In this document: positions 43,201-51,422 of the stretch, piece by piece
Layout: every line of letters starts with the position of its first letter
How positions within the stretch are numbered: the stretch's first letter is position 1
DNA from: Winogradskya humida
GTDB taxonomy: Bacteria > Actinomycetota > Actinomycetes > Mycobacteriales > Micromonosporaceae
Reading direction: 5' to 3'
Length of the DNA stretch: 64,000 nucleotides
Assembly: GCF_016862215.1 (NCBI RefSeq)
Contig: NZ_BOMN01000087.1
Coordinates: 186,001-250,000, forward strand
Made by a program: the position numbers and the translations under genes
The notes under the pieces: model-generated
Told to the model about the DNA's origin: nothing
Database searches by the model: none
What the model saw: the letters and a program-made list of their open reading frames with translations, nothing else

Positions 43201-43822
43201 ACACCTCGGGGGCGCCGATCTGCGCGGTGCTCTCGGCCAGGGCGGCCTCGGCTCTGCCGTCGAGCCAGACCTTCTTGACGGTGCCGCTCTGCAGGCTCGC
43301 CTTCGCCTTCGTCCCGCCGGCGATCGAGGAGAAGAACGCTCCGGATCGGTCCGCGGTCAGTGCCGCACCACCGATACTTTCGAGCGGGCGTACGCCGCTC
43401 GTCCCGCTCGGCGCTGCCCGGGACTTCGCCGCCGTACCGTTGTAGGTGACGATCAGCGGGATCCCGGCGCTGTGCGCGTCGTCGTAGCCGTCCGCCACCA
43501 GCTCGGTGATATTGAACAGGTGCTCGTCGAGCAGCCCGGAGGCCAGGTAGGGCAGGGCGTCGTGCGGGTAGACGTACGTGTCACCGCCCTGATGCCCGGT
43601 GAGGAATCCGGCCGGCCGCCCCTGTGGATCTCGCACCTGGACCCCGCCGTCGGTGGCCGTGGTGACCTCGTCACCCGTGATCAGGGTGACGGTGCTCGCC
43701 GGCTTGCTCAGCGGCGGTGGCGTGGCGGGCGCCCCGGCAGCGGACGCGGCGGCCGGGGCGATGGTGAGCGGCGTGGTGACGAGAACGGCCAGCCCGATCC
43801 CACGCAGGCGTGACAGTGACAA
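40232..43822 (-). CDS. Large secreted S8 serine protease (subtilase)
   Basis: A 1196-residue exported protease. Signal peptide 1-29; propeptide-like region to about 200 (STVTLITGDEVTT start). Catalytic triad D223 (VAVLDTGID), H255 (GHGTHVAS) and S429 (SGTSMAAPH), with oxyanion Asn in SAGNSGPG. After about residue 490 come beta-rich modules: VNRTITYTNVGAVPVTLAL, a middle PA-like and Fn3-like stretch and a C-terminal YDDGASWHRATLN domain. Length and order match large actinomycete subtilases. TTG start has GAGG upstream. Extracellular protein degradation is its likely role. Confidence 0.93.
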   Translation of the reverse strand: MSLSRLRGIGLAVLVTTPLTIAPAAASAAGAPATPPPLSKPASTVTLITGDEVTTATDGGVQVRDPQGRPAGFLTGHQGGDTYVYPHDALPYLASGLLDEHLFNITELVADGYDDAHSAGIPLIVTYNGTAAKSRAAPSGTSGVRPLESIGGAALTADRSGAFFSSIAGGTKAKASLQSGTVKKVWLDGRAEAALAESTAQIGAPEVWQKGNVGTGVDVAVLDTGIDTAHPDLAGQVAATASFVPGESIEDGKGHGTHVASTIAGTGAASAGKEQGVAPGARLHIGKVLGNDGFGQDSWIISGMEWAVREQHARVVNLSLGADPTDGTDPMSVAVNELSAETGALFVISAGNSGPGAYTVGTPGAADAALTVGAVDNQDLVTFFSSQGPRLGDRALKPDLTAPGANILAARSHYIEEGEGSYLSMSGTSMAAPHVTGAAALLLAEHPGLTGQQVKDALVSTTKATPDVTAYQGGSGRLDAAVATSAPVFATGSVNFGYPDYPTAPTGPVNRTITYTNVGAVPVTLALSSSLDLITLSAGQITVPAHGTASVTATTSFDKVPADQAFSGFVSAGGLRTSVAVGQEGVRHHLVLKALDRAGKPVAGQLVLLGKDSTTTRQIDATGTLDLRLPEDTYTAWLSTDVEGTHGPGSKGLAVLPVTNIALNQDRTVVFDATRARRSTATTPRQSTVAASRFELIRDVGGSPWLDAWYPGQEYDSVWVLPTGKAAQGRFTLAARWRLTQPALTVAGYDDLRVQRGATPLPASVHSLEVVTGGNVRGKALIVRNSDTVTIQDQAAAASAAGARLLLVVNNGTGRLAPWPGSVWAPADPPPLTVATLTRDEGGKLMTRRNVRLDVTSHPATEYAYDLVTDYDGTIPADLTYRATSRNLARADVSFRNWQPGRALEQRSDTDPLGSTASLEYAEAPARGDRTDWVTAGEKWVADVLIPGEQSQHSAPVAYQAGSAHPERWFGPVQRPRLVDEPTGLSVFRQEGGWLFANISGWGDSGTAHAGRTNDNPAVDNRMALYQGDKLVSSADRYSPLLVAGPLAAERLPYRLVSENDRGSWAGPYSTSTRTEWAFTSGDVASGTVVSPPLIQLDYAVDTDRDGKVQRTFELGVGASTLQSATGPGKIKAVTVDVSYDDGASWHRATLNTRAGGWSTRISAPRAARFVTLRTTARDTAGNSVDQRITRAFGLR

Positions 43823-43900
43823 CGGAACCTCACGATGATCGATGGGGTGTCACCGCACACTATGGGGACCGTTTATTTCGGACTGATCTCGTAACTTTCG

Positions 43901-45136
43901 TCAGCGGTGGGACTTGAGCCAGCCCCGGATCTCGGTGATGACCTGCTGGTCAGGACCGGCGAACTCCGGCGTGAATTTCGGGGTGATGTTCATGGTGTGC
44001 GCCATGCCCGGGTAGATGACGATCCTGTGGTCCTTGTTGCCGGCCGCGGCGACCGCGGCGTCGGCGACGAGCGCGGCGCGGGCCGGGGTCTGGATGTCGT
44101 TCTCGCCATTGAGGAGCAGCGTCGGGCCGGAGAACTTCGGCAGCGCCTGCGACACCGTCGGGAAGCGGGCGATGTCCTTCGCGTAGCTGATCGTGTAGGC
44201 GTCCAGGTCAGGCAGGTTCGGGTAGAGACCGATGTGGGTGATCTCGCGCAGCACGACGCCCGCCTCGGCGTCGATCGCGATCCGGCCGTCGTGGTTGCTG
44301 TCCGTCGCGGCGGCGACCTTCCGGCCGTCGAGCAGGACCGGGCGGAACTGGTCGGCGACCTGCGCCGGCTGCCCGATCAGGCCGTCGGCCGCCTCGGCCG
44401 CGGTCAGCTGACCGTCGCCGTCGACGTCGAACTCGTCGTGCAGCTGGGCCAGCAGCCGGCCGTAGATCTGGAACGTCAGCAGCTGTTTGATCGGCAGGCC
44501 GACGACGCCCATCTCGACCACCCCGGCAGGCTTCGGGATCCCGAACCTCGCGGGCTCGGCGGCGAGATTGGCGGCCACGTTCGTGCCCTCGCTGTGGCCG
44601 AGGAGGAAGATCTTCGACGGGTCGACCCGCGGCGACCGGGCGGCGAACCGCACCACCGCTGCGGCGTCCTTCTGGATCTGCTCGTACGGGTTCTTCGGCT
44701 GCAACTGGGCCGGATCGGTGCTCTCGACGGGGCCGATATCGGTCACCCCGCGCTTGTTGAACCGCAGGGTCGCGTACCCCTCCCGGCTCGCGGCCTGCGC
44801 GAGCGGCACGAAGGTCGAGCCCTTGCCGTCGGGCAGCGTCTGGTTCATGTCGTTGTGCCCGCTGCCGTGCAGGAGAACGACCACCGGCAGCCGGCCCTTG
44901 GCATTACTCGGATAGGTGAGCTCGGCCTTGGTGACCCAGCCCTTGCCGAAGTCGATGCTCACCTGCTCGCGGGTGATGCCCTCCCACCCGGACTGCCCGG
45001 CTGCCGCGGGGGCCTGGGTGCCGCCGCTGGTCGTGCCGGTGATGGAGTCGGCGTGGGCGACTCCGACACCCGCGAAGAGGATGGCGGCGGTCGTCACGCC
45101 GATCGCCGCGTTGCGGTATTTCTTCGTCGTGGTCAT
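43901..45136 (-). CDS. Exported alpha/beta hydrolase with inserted EF-hand loops
   Basis: A 411-residue secreted hydrolase. Signal peptide 1-30 (AAIGVTTAAILFAGVGVAHA). Oxyanion HG in VLLHGSGHND, nucleophile S182 in GHSEGTN, Asp in LLNGENDIQTP and His in PGMAHTMN. Inserted in the cap region is a canonical calcium loop DVDGDGQLTAAE (237-248) and a degenerate second one starting DSNHDGRIA (279), suggesting calcium-stabilised or calcium-gated activity. ATG at 45136 preferred; GTG at 45154 possible. Downstream of the metF operon on the same strand, 64 bp apart. Confidence 0.87.
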   Translation of the reverse strand: MTTTKKYRNAAIGVTTAAILFAGVGVAHADSITGTTSGGTQAPAAAGQSGWEGITREQVSIDFGKGWVTKAELTYPSNAKGRLPVVVLLHGSGHNDMNQTLPDGKGSTFVPLAQAASREGYATLRFNKRGVTDIGPVESTDPAQLQPKNPYEQIQKDAAAVVRFAARSPRVDPSKIFLLGHSEGTNVAANLAAEPARFGIPKPAGVVEMGVVGLPIKQLLTFQIYGRLLAQLHDEFDVDGDGQLTAAEAADGLIGQPAQVADQFRPVLLDGRKVAAATDSNHDGRIAIDAEAGVVLREITHIGLYPNLPDLDAYTISYAKDIARFPTVSQALPKFSGPTLLLNGENDIQTPARAALVADAAVAAAGNKDHRIVIYPGMAHTMNITPKFTPEFAGPDQQVITEIRGWLKSHR

Positions 45137-45200
45137 GCCGGAAACGCTATTCACGACAGCGGCGCTGATCGATCCCGGTAACGGGCCTCCTGAGGTACAG

Positions 45201-46139
45201 CTAGCTGTACCAGGCTCCTGGTGGGTGATCGCGGAGAACGGTGGAGCCGAGGCCGCGGTGGATCTCCAGGGCGGTGGTCGTGCGGTTGAGGGTGATGTAG
45301 TGCAGGCCGGGTGCGTCCTCGTCGAGCAGGCGCTGGGCGAGGGCTGTGGCGTGGTCGACGCCGATGCGGTGGGCCGTCGCGGGGTCGTGGCGGGCGTTCT
45401 CCAGGGCCGTTGCCAGGTCCCGCGGGACGGTGGCGTTGCTGAGCCGGGCGAACCGGCTGATCTGGTCGAAGCTGGTGGCGGGCATGATCTCCGGGATGAT
45501 CGGGATGTCGCAGCCGGCGCGGGACAACCGGTCGCGCAGGTCCAGGTACTCCTCGGGGCGGAAGAACATCTGAGTGATGGCGTAGTCGGCGCCCGCGCGG
45601 CATTTGGCGATGAAGTGCCGGATGTCGCCGTCCCGGTCGGGGGAGCGGGGGTGACCCTGGGGGAACGCGGCCACGCCCACGCTGAAGTCGCCGCAGGACC
45701 GCACCAGCTCGACCAGGTCCGCGGCGTACCGCAGGCCGCCCGGGACGTCCTGCCACGGCCCGAGCGGGTCGCCGGGCGGGTCGCCGCGCAGCGCCAGGAT
45801 GTCCCGGACGCCGGCGTCGGCGTATCCCCCGATGATCTGGCGGAGCTCGGTGACCGAGTGACCGACCGCCGTCAGGTGCGCGACCGGATGCAGGGTGGTC
45901 TGCTCGGCGATGCGCCGGGTCAGCGCCGCCGTGCGCTCGCGGGAGGAGCCGCCCGCGCCGTACGTCACGGACACGAACGACGGCGCGACGGCCTCCGCCT
46001 GACGCAGGGCCTGCCACAGCGCCTGCTCCGCGGCCGGGGTGCCGGCCCGGGGCGGGAAGAACTCGAACGAGAAGGACCGAACGCCTGCCCGGAGCACGGC
46101 AGCGGGCCCGGACCGGCGGGTGTGGACGGCCGCGGTCAT
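45201..46139 (-). CDS. metF: 5,10-methylenetetrahydrofolate reductase
   Basis: A 312-residue MTHFR that makes 5-methyl-tetrahydrofolate for methionine synthesis, FAD-bound TIM barrel. Motifs: SFEFFPPR at the start, VSVTYGAGGSSRERT, HLTAVGHS, ILALRGDPPGDP and VAAFPQGHPRS, and TQMFFRPEEYL. ATG overlaps the stop of the kinase gene (ATGA). With metK and the PfkB kinase it forms a methyl-cycle operon beside methyltransferase genes, suggesting duty in secondary metabolism rather than as the housekeeping copy. Confidence 0.93.
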   Translation of the reverse strand: MTAAVHTRRSGPAAVLRAGVRSFSFEFFPPRAGTPAAEQALWQALRQAEAVAPSFVSVTYGAGGSSRERTAALTRRIAEQTTLHPVAHLTAVGHSVTELRQIIGGYADAGVRDILALRGDPPGDPLGPWQDVPGGLRYAADLVELVRSCGDFSVGVAAFPQGHPRSPDRDGDIRHFIAKCRAGADYAITQMFFRPEEYLDLRDRLSRAGCDIPIIPEIMPATSFDQISRFARLSNATVPRDLATALENARHDPATAHRIGVDHATALAQRLLDEDAPGLHYITLNRTTTALEIHRGLGSTVLRDHPPGAWYS

Positions 46140-47086
46140 GCGGGGCCGTAGGCGCGCCGGATCAGCTCGCTGACCTGATCGGGCGTCACGTCGTAGGTCT
46201 GGGTTCCCACGCGTGCCAGGGCCAGGGCGGCCACCACCGAGCCGGTCTGCGCGCGCCGGACCGGGCCGTGTCCCGCGCCCAGTGCCGCGAGGTATCCGGC
46301 GCGGTAGGCGTCGCCGACACCGGTGGGATCGGCGGGGGCGGCCGTCGCGACGGCGGGCACCTCCACGGCGGGCTCGCCGGCCCGTTCGACGCGACTGCCC
46401 TTCTCGCCGAGGGTGGTGATCCAGGTGCCGACCCGGTTCAGGGTCTCCTCGGCACTCCAGCCGGTCTTGCCCAGCAGCAGTGCGCGCTCGTACTCGTTGG
46501 TGAACAGGTGGTCGGCGCCGTCGACGAGCTCGCGGATCCGGTCGCCGTCGAGGGTGGCCAGCTGCTGGGACGGGTCGGCGGCGAACGGTACGCCCAGCTC
46601 CCGGCACGCCCGGGTGTGGCGCGCCATGGCGGCGGGGTCGTCGGCGCCGATGAGGGCCAGGTCAGCGCCGCCCGCCGCACGCAGCACCGCCGCCAGGTCG
46701 ATCCCGGCCGCCTCGGTCATCGCCCCGGCGTAGAACGACGCGATCTGGTTGCCGGACGGATCGGTGGTACAGAGGAAGCGGGCGGTGTGCCGCTCCTTCG
46801 ACACGTGTACGCCCGACACGTCCACCCCGTGCGCGGCGAGCCGTTGCCCGTAGCCCGCGAAGTCCGCGCCGACGGCGGCGACCAGCAGTGGGCGGTGACC
46901 GAGGCGGGCCAGCCCGTAGGCGATGTTGGCGGCCACCCCGCCGTCGCGGACCTCGAGATCGTCGACGAGGAACGACAGCGAGACATGGTCCAGGGAACCG
47001 GCCACGAACTGGTCGCTGATGCTGCCGGGGAACGTCATGAGGTGATCGGTGGCGACCGATCCCGTAATCGCGACGCGCACGGTCAC
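46136..47086 (-). CDS. PfkB-family kinase, candidate adenosine kinase
   Basis: A 316-residue ribokinase-fold enzyme. N-terminal ITGSVATDHLMTFPGSI and GGVAANIAYGLARLG bind the nucleoside or sugar; the C-terminal anion-hole/catalytic motif is DPTGVGDAYRAGY. Placement between metK and metF makes adenosine kinase the most likely role, removing adenosine left after SAH cleavage; no SAH hydrolase is in the window. GTG at 47086 overlaps the metK stop. Ribokinase is the alternative. Confidence 0.85.
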   Translation of the reverse strand: MTVRVAITGSVATDHLMTFPGSISDQFVAGSLDHVSLSFLVDDLEVRDGGVAANIAYGLARLGHRPLLVAAVGADFAGYGQRLAAHGVDVSGVHVSKERHTARFLCTTDPSGNQIASFYAGAMTEAAGIDLAAVLRAAGGADLALIGADDPAAMARHTRACRELGVPFAADPSQQLATLDGDRIRELVDGADHLFTNEYERALLLGKTGWSAEETLNRVGTWITTLGEKGSRVERAGEPAVEVPAVATAAPADPTGVGDAYRAGYLAALGAGHGPVRRAQTGSVVAALALARVGTQTYDVTPDQVSELIRRAYGPA

Positions 47087-48267
47087 CGCCCCGCCGTCTC
47101 GCGCAGCGCCGCGGCCCGGTCGGTGCGCTCCCAGGTGAAGTCGGGCAGTTCCCGGCCGAAGTGACCGTACGCGGCGGTCTGCGCGTAGATCGGGCGCAAC
47201 AGGTCGAGGTCCCGGATGATCGCGGCGGGCCTCAGGTCGAACACCTCGGTGACGGCCTTCTCGATCGACGCCGGCGGCACGGTCTCGGTGCCGAAGGTCT
47301 CGACGAACAGGCCCACCGGCTCGGCGCGGCCGATCGCATAGGCGACCTGGACCTCGCACCGGCGGGCGAGGCCGGCGGCGACGACGTTCTTGGCGACCCA
47401 GCGCATGGCGTACGCGGCGGAGCGGTCCACCTTCGACGGGTCCTTGCCGGAGAACGCGCCGCCACCGTGGCGGGCCATGCCGCCGTACGTGTCAACGATG
47501 ATCTTGCGTCCGGTCAGCCCCGCGTCGCCCATGGGCCCGCCGATCTCGAACCGGCCGGTGGGGTTGACCAGCAGCCGGTAGCCGTCGGTCTCGAGGTCGA
47601 AACCGTGCTCCCGGAACGCGCCGAGCACCGGGTCGACGACCTGCGTGCGGATGTCGGGAGCGAGCATGCCCTCGAGGTTGATGTGCGCCGCGTGCTGGGA
47701 CGAGACGACGACGGTGTCCAGGCGGGCGGCGCGGGGACCGAGATACTCCAGCGTGACCTGGGTCTTGCCGTCCGGGCGCAGGTAGGGCACGGAGCCGTCG
47801 CGGCGCACGGCGGCGAGCTGCTGGGCGAGCCGGTGCGCCAGCTGGATCGGCAGCGGCATCAGCTCGGGTGTCTCGTCGCAGGCGTACCCGAACATCAGGC
47901 CCTGGTCACCGGCGCCCTGCGTCGCGACCTCGTCACCGTCGGCGTCGACGCCGAGCGCGATGTCGGGGGACTGGGCGCCGAGCGAGACCGAGACGCCGCA
48001 GGAGGCGCCGTCGAAGCCCTTCGTGGACGAGTCGTAGCCGATGTCGAGGACGGCGTCGCGCACCAGCCGGGCGATGTCGGCGTACGCGGTGGTCGTCACC
48101 TCCCCGGCGATGTGGACCTGCCCGGTGGTGATGAGGCACTCCACGGCGACCCGGGCGCGTGGGTCCTCGGTGAGCAGCGCGTCCAGGACGGTGTCGCTGA
48201 TCCGGTCGGCGATCTTGTCGGGGTGACCCTCGGTCACGGACTCCGAGGTGAACAGGCGTCGAGGCAC
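47083..48267 (-). CDS. metK: S-adenosylmethionine synthetase
   Basis: A 394-residue MetK making SAM from methionine and ATP. Signatures: TSESVTEGHPDKIADRISD, GAGDQGLMFGYACDETPEL (catalytic loop), GGGAFSGKDPSKVDRSAAY. Full family length. GTG at 48267 follows AGGGAG. First gene of the metK-kinase-metF operon; a strong hairpin separates it from the ABM gene upstream. Likely a pathway-dedicated copy. Confidence 0.95.
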   Translation of the reverse strand: MPRRLFTSESVTEGHPDKIADRISDTVLDALLTEDPRARVAVECLITTGQVHIAGEVTTTAYADIARLVRDAVLDIGYDSSTKGFDGASCGVSVSLGAQSPDIALGVDADGDEVATQGAGDQGLMFGYACDETPELMPLPIQLAHRLAQQLAAVRRDGSVPYLRPDGKTQVTLEYLGPRAARLDTVVVSSQHAAHINLEGMLAPDIRTQVVDPVLGAFREHGFDLETDGYRLLVNPTGRFEIGGPMGDAGLTGRKIIVDTYGGMARHGGGAFSGKDPSKVDRSAAYAMRWVAKNVVAAGLARRCEVQVAYAIGRAEPVGLFVETFGTETVPPASIEKAVTEVFDLRPAAIIRDLDLLRPIYAQTAAYGHFGRELPDFTWERTDRAAALRETAGR

Positions 48268-48299
48268 GGCACTCCCTGGCTGGAACGGCGGATGGCAGG

Positions 48300-48327
48300 G
48301 GGCGGGCCGGGGGCAGCCGGCCCGCCC
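48300..48327 (-). terminator. Hairpin terminator between ABM and metK
   Basis: GGGCGGGCCGG / CCGGCCCGCCC, perfect 11-bp stem, six-base loop, 14 bp past the end of the ABM gene. It would separate the DAHP synthase operon from metK or act as an attenuator. Confidence 0.7.
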
Positions 48328-48341
48328 GAGGGGGAGAGCGG

Positions 48342-48674
48342 TCAGCTCTCCGGGTGGTGCACGGAGAAGACGGTGTACGCGTGCGGGTCCGGCTTGGCGA
48401 GCTTGGCGGCCTTGTCCCGGCCGACCTGGACGTCGGGGTCCGACATGGTCGCCTTGATGTCCGACTTGCGCTGCCACTGCGCGAAGTACGTGACCCGGGT
48501 GCCGTCGAGGCTGGTCAGGATGTTGACGCTGATGCAGCCGGGGCGGTGCCGGATGAACTTGTCGGCGCTCTCGGTCAGCACCTCGGCCAGCTCCTGCTGC
48601 TTGTCGGGCTCGACCTCGAAGACGTTCACCATCGCGAAGGTGCCGTCACCGGTACGGATGACTGTCTCGCTCAT
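48342..48674 (-). CDS. Antibiotic biosynthesis monooxygenase (ABM) family protein
   Basis: A 110-residue ferredoxin-like dimeric-barrel protein: MVNVFEVEPDKQQELAEVL, RPGCISVNILTSLDGTRVTY and FAQWQRKSDI. ABM proteins oxidise quinol/phenol intermediates without a bound cofactor (as in ActVA-Orf6 or TcmH), or have regulatory roles. ATG at 48674 overlaps the DAHP synthase stop and follows AAAGGAAA. Likely a ring-oxidation step of the cluster. Confidence 0.85.
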   Translation of the reverse strand: MSETVIRTGDGTFAMVNVFEVEPDKQQELAEVLTESADKFIRHRPGCISVNILTSLDGTRVTYFAQWQRKSDIKATMSDPDVQVGRDKAAKLAKPDPHAYTVFSVHHPES

Positions 48675-49912
48675 GAGCGGGTTTCCTTTCTCGTGATCGG
48701 CGTGGACGGGTTCGCCCACGCCCGGGCCACCTCGACGGCCTGGGCCGGGTTGAGGCGGGGGTCGCAGTAGGACGTCGGCACGGCGGTGGGATCAAGCTCC
48801 GCCGGGTCCTGCCAGACGCATTCGGCGACGTCGAACGGGGTCGTCTCGAGGTGCAGCCCGGCGGCCACCCCGCCGGCCTCGGTGACGGCCTGCTGGAAGG
48901 CGCGCACCTCCGCGACGACGGTGTGCACCGAGCGGACCTTCACCCCGGACGGCGACTTCACGGTGTTGCCGTGCATCGGGTCGGACAGCCAGGACACGGG
49001 GTGCCCGGCCCGGCGTACGGCCGCGACGAGCGGTGGCAGCGCGGTGGCCGCGACCGCCGCGCCCATCCGGGCGATCAGGGTGAGCCGCCCGGGTTCGCGC
49101 CCCGGGTCCAGGCGGGCGCAGAGGGCGAGCAGGTCCTCCGGGCGCGTCGTCGGCCCGACCTTGCACGCGACCGGGTTGGCGACGTGGGCCAGCATCATCG
49201 CGTGCGGGCCGTCCGGCTGCCGGGTGCGCTCGCCGATCCAGGGCAGGTGGGTCGAGGCGAGGATGGTCCCGGGCGACGTGCGCCGCAGCAGGGGCAGCTC
49301 GTAGTCGAAGACCAGCGCCTCGTGGCTCGTCCACACCGGGGCGCCGGCGGCCGGGGTCCAGGCGCTGCTGCGCTGGCGCAGGAAGGCGACGGCGGAGAAC
49401 GCGGCGTAGTAGCAGTCCAGCATGCGCTCGGGGTCGGCGCGCCGGGCCCGGGCGGTCGGCTCCGGCCCGTTGACCAGGTGCCCGCGGTAGACCGGCAGCT
49501 CCACGCCGGAGACGACCTCGACGCTCTCGCTGCGCGGCTTGGCGAACTGGCCGGCGATCCGCCCGATCCGCAGCACCGGTTTGCCGGTCCCGGCCGCCAT
49601 CATCCCGGCCAGCGCGTCGAGCAGGCCGGCCTTGCGTGCCAGCGTGCCCGGCGTGCACTCGGCCGGGTCCTCGGCACAGTCGCCGGCCTGGATGACCAGG
49701 TGGTCACCGGCGGCGGCCTCGGCCAGCAGGTTGCGCAGCTGGCGTACCTCGTCCCAGTTGACGAGCCCGGGCAGCCGGGCCAACTCGGCGCGGACCGCGG
49801 CGGCCTGGACCGGATCCGCCCAGTCGGGTTGCTGTCGCGCCGCGCTGAGGTCCCACGGGATCTCCTCCTCGAGATCCAGCAGGGGAGCAGCCGGCAGCGG
49901 GTAGCGCCCCAT
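48671..49912 (-). CDS. Class II 3-deoxy-7-phosphoheptulonate (DAHP) synthase
   Basis: A 413-residue class II DAHP synthase, first enzyme of the shikimate pathway (PEP plus erythrose 4-phosphate). Motifs: IQAGDCAEDPAE with the metal Cys, RIAGQFAKPRS, WTSHEALVFDYE, CKVGPTT, LIARMGA, SDPMHGNT with metal His, LHLETTPFDV with Glu and YCDPRLN with Asp. Shorter than the 450-470 housekeeping form, like those in secondary-metabolite clusters. TGATG overlap with the upstream O-methyltransferase. It marks the cluster as making a shikimate-derived aromatic. Confidence 0.93.
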   Translation of the reverse strand: MGRYPLPAAPLLDLEEEIPWDLSAARQQPDWADPVQAAAVRAELARLPGLVNWDEVRQLRNLLAEAAAGDHLVIQAGDCAEDPAECTPGTLARKAGLLDALAGMMAAGTGKPVLRIGRIAGQFAKPRSESVEVVSGVELPVYRGHLVNGPEPTARARRADPERMLDCYYAAFSAVAFLRQRSSAWTPAAGAPVWTSHEALVFDYELPLLRRTSPGTILASTHLPWIGERTRQPDGPHAMMLAHVANPVACKVGPTTRPEDLLALCARLDPGREPGRLTLIARMGAAVAATALPPLVAAVRRAGHPVSWLSDPMHGNTVKSPSGVKVRSVHTVVAEVRAFQQAVTEAGGVAAGLHLETTPFDVAECVWQDPAELDPTAVPTSYCDPRLNPAQAVEVARAWANPSTPITRKETRS

Positions 49913-50610
49913 CAGGCGGGAACCTCGTCGAACGGGAGCCGGCGGGCCAGCGTCAGTCCGTCCGCGATCGGCAGCATGACCAGTTCGACCCGGTCGTCCT
50001 GACGGGCGTGCTCGTTGAACCGGCGTACGGCGGCTGCCTTCTCGCCGGGCTGCTCGTCGATCACCTCGCCGCTGAACAGCGTGTTGTCGACCATCAGCAG
50101 CGCGCCGGGCAGCATCCGCGGCACCAGTTCCTCCCAGTACCCGACGTAGCCGGGCTTGTCGGCGTCGATGAACGCCAGGTCGAGGTGGGGTTCGGCGGGC
50201 AGGGCGCGCAGCGTGTCGAGCGCCGGGCCGAGGCGCAGCTCGATGCGGTCGGCGACGCCGCCGCGGGTCCAGAACTCCCGGGCGAGTGTGGTCCACTCCG
50301 GGGACACGTCACAGGTGATCAGTGCTCCGCCGGGGGACAGGCCGCGGGCCAGGCACAGCGAGGAGAAGCCGGTGAAGGTGCCCACCTCGACGATGCGTTT
50401 CGCGCCCAGTAGCCGGACCAGGAAGGTCAGCAGGGCACCCTCCTCGGGGGCGACGCTCATGTGCGCCTGGTCGGGGATCGCTTCGCGGGTCCGGTCGAGG
50501 AGTTCGGCCAGCAGCGGGTCGGGGACCATCCGGCCCTGGTGGAGCAGGTAGTCGTAGAGCCCGGTGGTGAGGGGCAGATTTCGCTGGGTCAGGGAGTCGT
50601 TGCGCAGCAA
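49912..50610 (-). CDS. Caffeoyl-CoA-type O-methyltransferase
   Basis: A 232-residue cation-dependent O-methyltransferase: KRIVEVGTFTGFSSLCLARGL as the SAM site, LAFIDADKPGYVGYWEE with the metal Asp pair, and LLMVDNTLFSGEV with the third Asp. Members methylate catechols or other vicinal phenols. TTG at 50610 follows GGAGG. The neighbouring SAM-supply genes and the FAD hydroxylase support methylation of a catechol made in the pathway. Confidence 0.92.
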   Translation of the reverse strand: MLRNDSLTQRNLPLTTGLYDYLLHQGRMVPDPLLAELLDRTREAIPDQAHMSVAPEEGALLTFLVRLLGAKRIVEVGTFTGFSSLCLARGLSPGGALITCDVSPEWTTLAREFWTRGGVADRIELRLGPALDTLRALPAEPHLDLAFIDADKPGYVGYWEELVPRMLPGALLMVDNTLFSGEVIDEQPGEKAAAVRRFNEHARQDDRVELVMLPIADGLTLARRLPFDEVPA

Positions 50611-50645
50611 GGGTTCCTCCGGTCGATCGGTGGTGACTTACGCGG

Positions 50646-51422
50646 TCACACCGCGGTGGTGCGAGCGGCGGGTCGCCAGTCGCGATAGGCGCGGGCGACC
50701 GCCCCGGACTCGACGGCGAGCCCGTCGAGGACGGCCCGGAAGTCGCCGGTGCAGTGCAGTTCGAAGCGCCGCCGCTCGCCCGGATGGGCCGGTTCCCGGA
50801 CGAAGTAGAAGACCGTGGATCCCTCGTACGGGTTGTGGCCGCCGCCTTCCGCCAGCAGGCCGGCATCCGTGCGCCAGGTCGTGATCAGCCGGGTCAGCAG
50901 CGTGGCGTCGGGGCGGGTCACCACGAACGCGGTGTGCTGTTCGAAGCCCTGTGCGGCCTCGGCGTCCTCGATCCGCCGCTCGTAGCCGGCGCTGTCGCGG
51001 GGCAGCAGGAAGACCTCGACCGCCGCATGGCGCCGGCCGTCCGGCAGGTCCAGGCGCAACCGCGTGATGGCGACGTCGCAGGCGTCCGGATCGACGTCGT
51101 AGCGCGAGGCCAGCCGTCGCCGGACGACGGTGCTGGGGGTGATCGGCTGCGGCTCCAGCCCGAGCCGGTCCAGCTCGCTCAGGCCGGCGTCGAGGCTCCG
51201 GGGGAAGAGCAGCACGCCGCAGTGGTCGAACACGCAGGACCGGGCGGTCAGGGCGGCGCTCGCACCGCCGGGAACGGCCGGGGCCAGCAGGGCCGTCGCG
51301 GAGGCGGTCGACGTGTTTCGCGCGGTGCTGATCGTGTCAGCGAGCCGATCGCGGTCCGTGTCGGAGAACGAGTCACCGGAAACGTCCCGCAACGTCGTTC
51401 CGATGGGGTGGGAAACGGGCAT
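50646..51422 (-). CDS. Uncharacterised protein with possible double VOC fold
   Basis: A 258-residue protein I cannot name. Two halves each begin a beta strand with His and end one with acid: H67 in CVFDHCGVLLFP, E136 in AAVEVFLLP, H163 in FEQHTAFVVTR and E221 in RRFELHCTG. That H/E/H/E order is the ligand set of glyoxalase I and other vicinal oxygen chelate enzymes, so a metal enzyme is possible. Residues 1-60 are a helical lead. ATG at 51422 follows AGGAGG. It leads the operon to the O-methyltransferase and DAHP synthase. Confidence 0.65.
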   Translation of the reverse strand: MPVSHPIGTTLRDVSGDSFSDTDRDRLADTISTARNTSTASATALLAPAVPGGASAALTARSCVFDHCGVLLFPRSLDAGLSELDRLGLEPQPITPSTVVRRRLASRYDVDPDACDVAITRLRLDLPDGRRHAAVEVFLLPRDSAGYERRIEDAEAAQGFEQHTAFVVTRPDATLLTRLITTWRTDAGLLAEGGGHNPYEGSTVFYFVREPAHPGERRRFELHCTGDFRAVLDGLAVESGAVARAYRDWRPAARTTAV

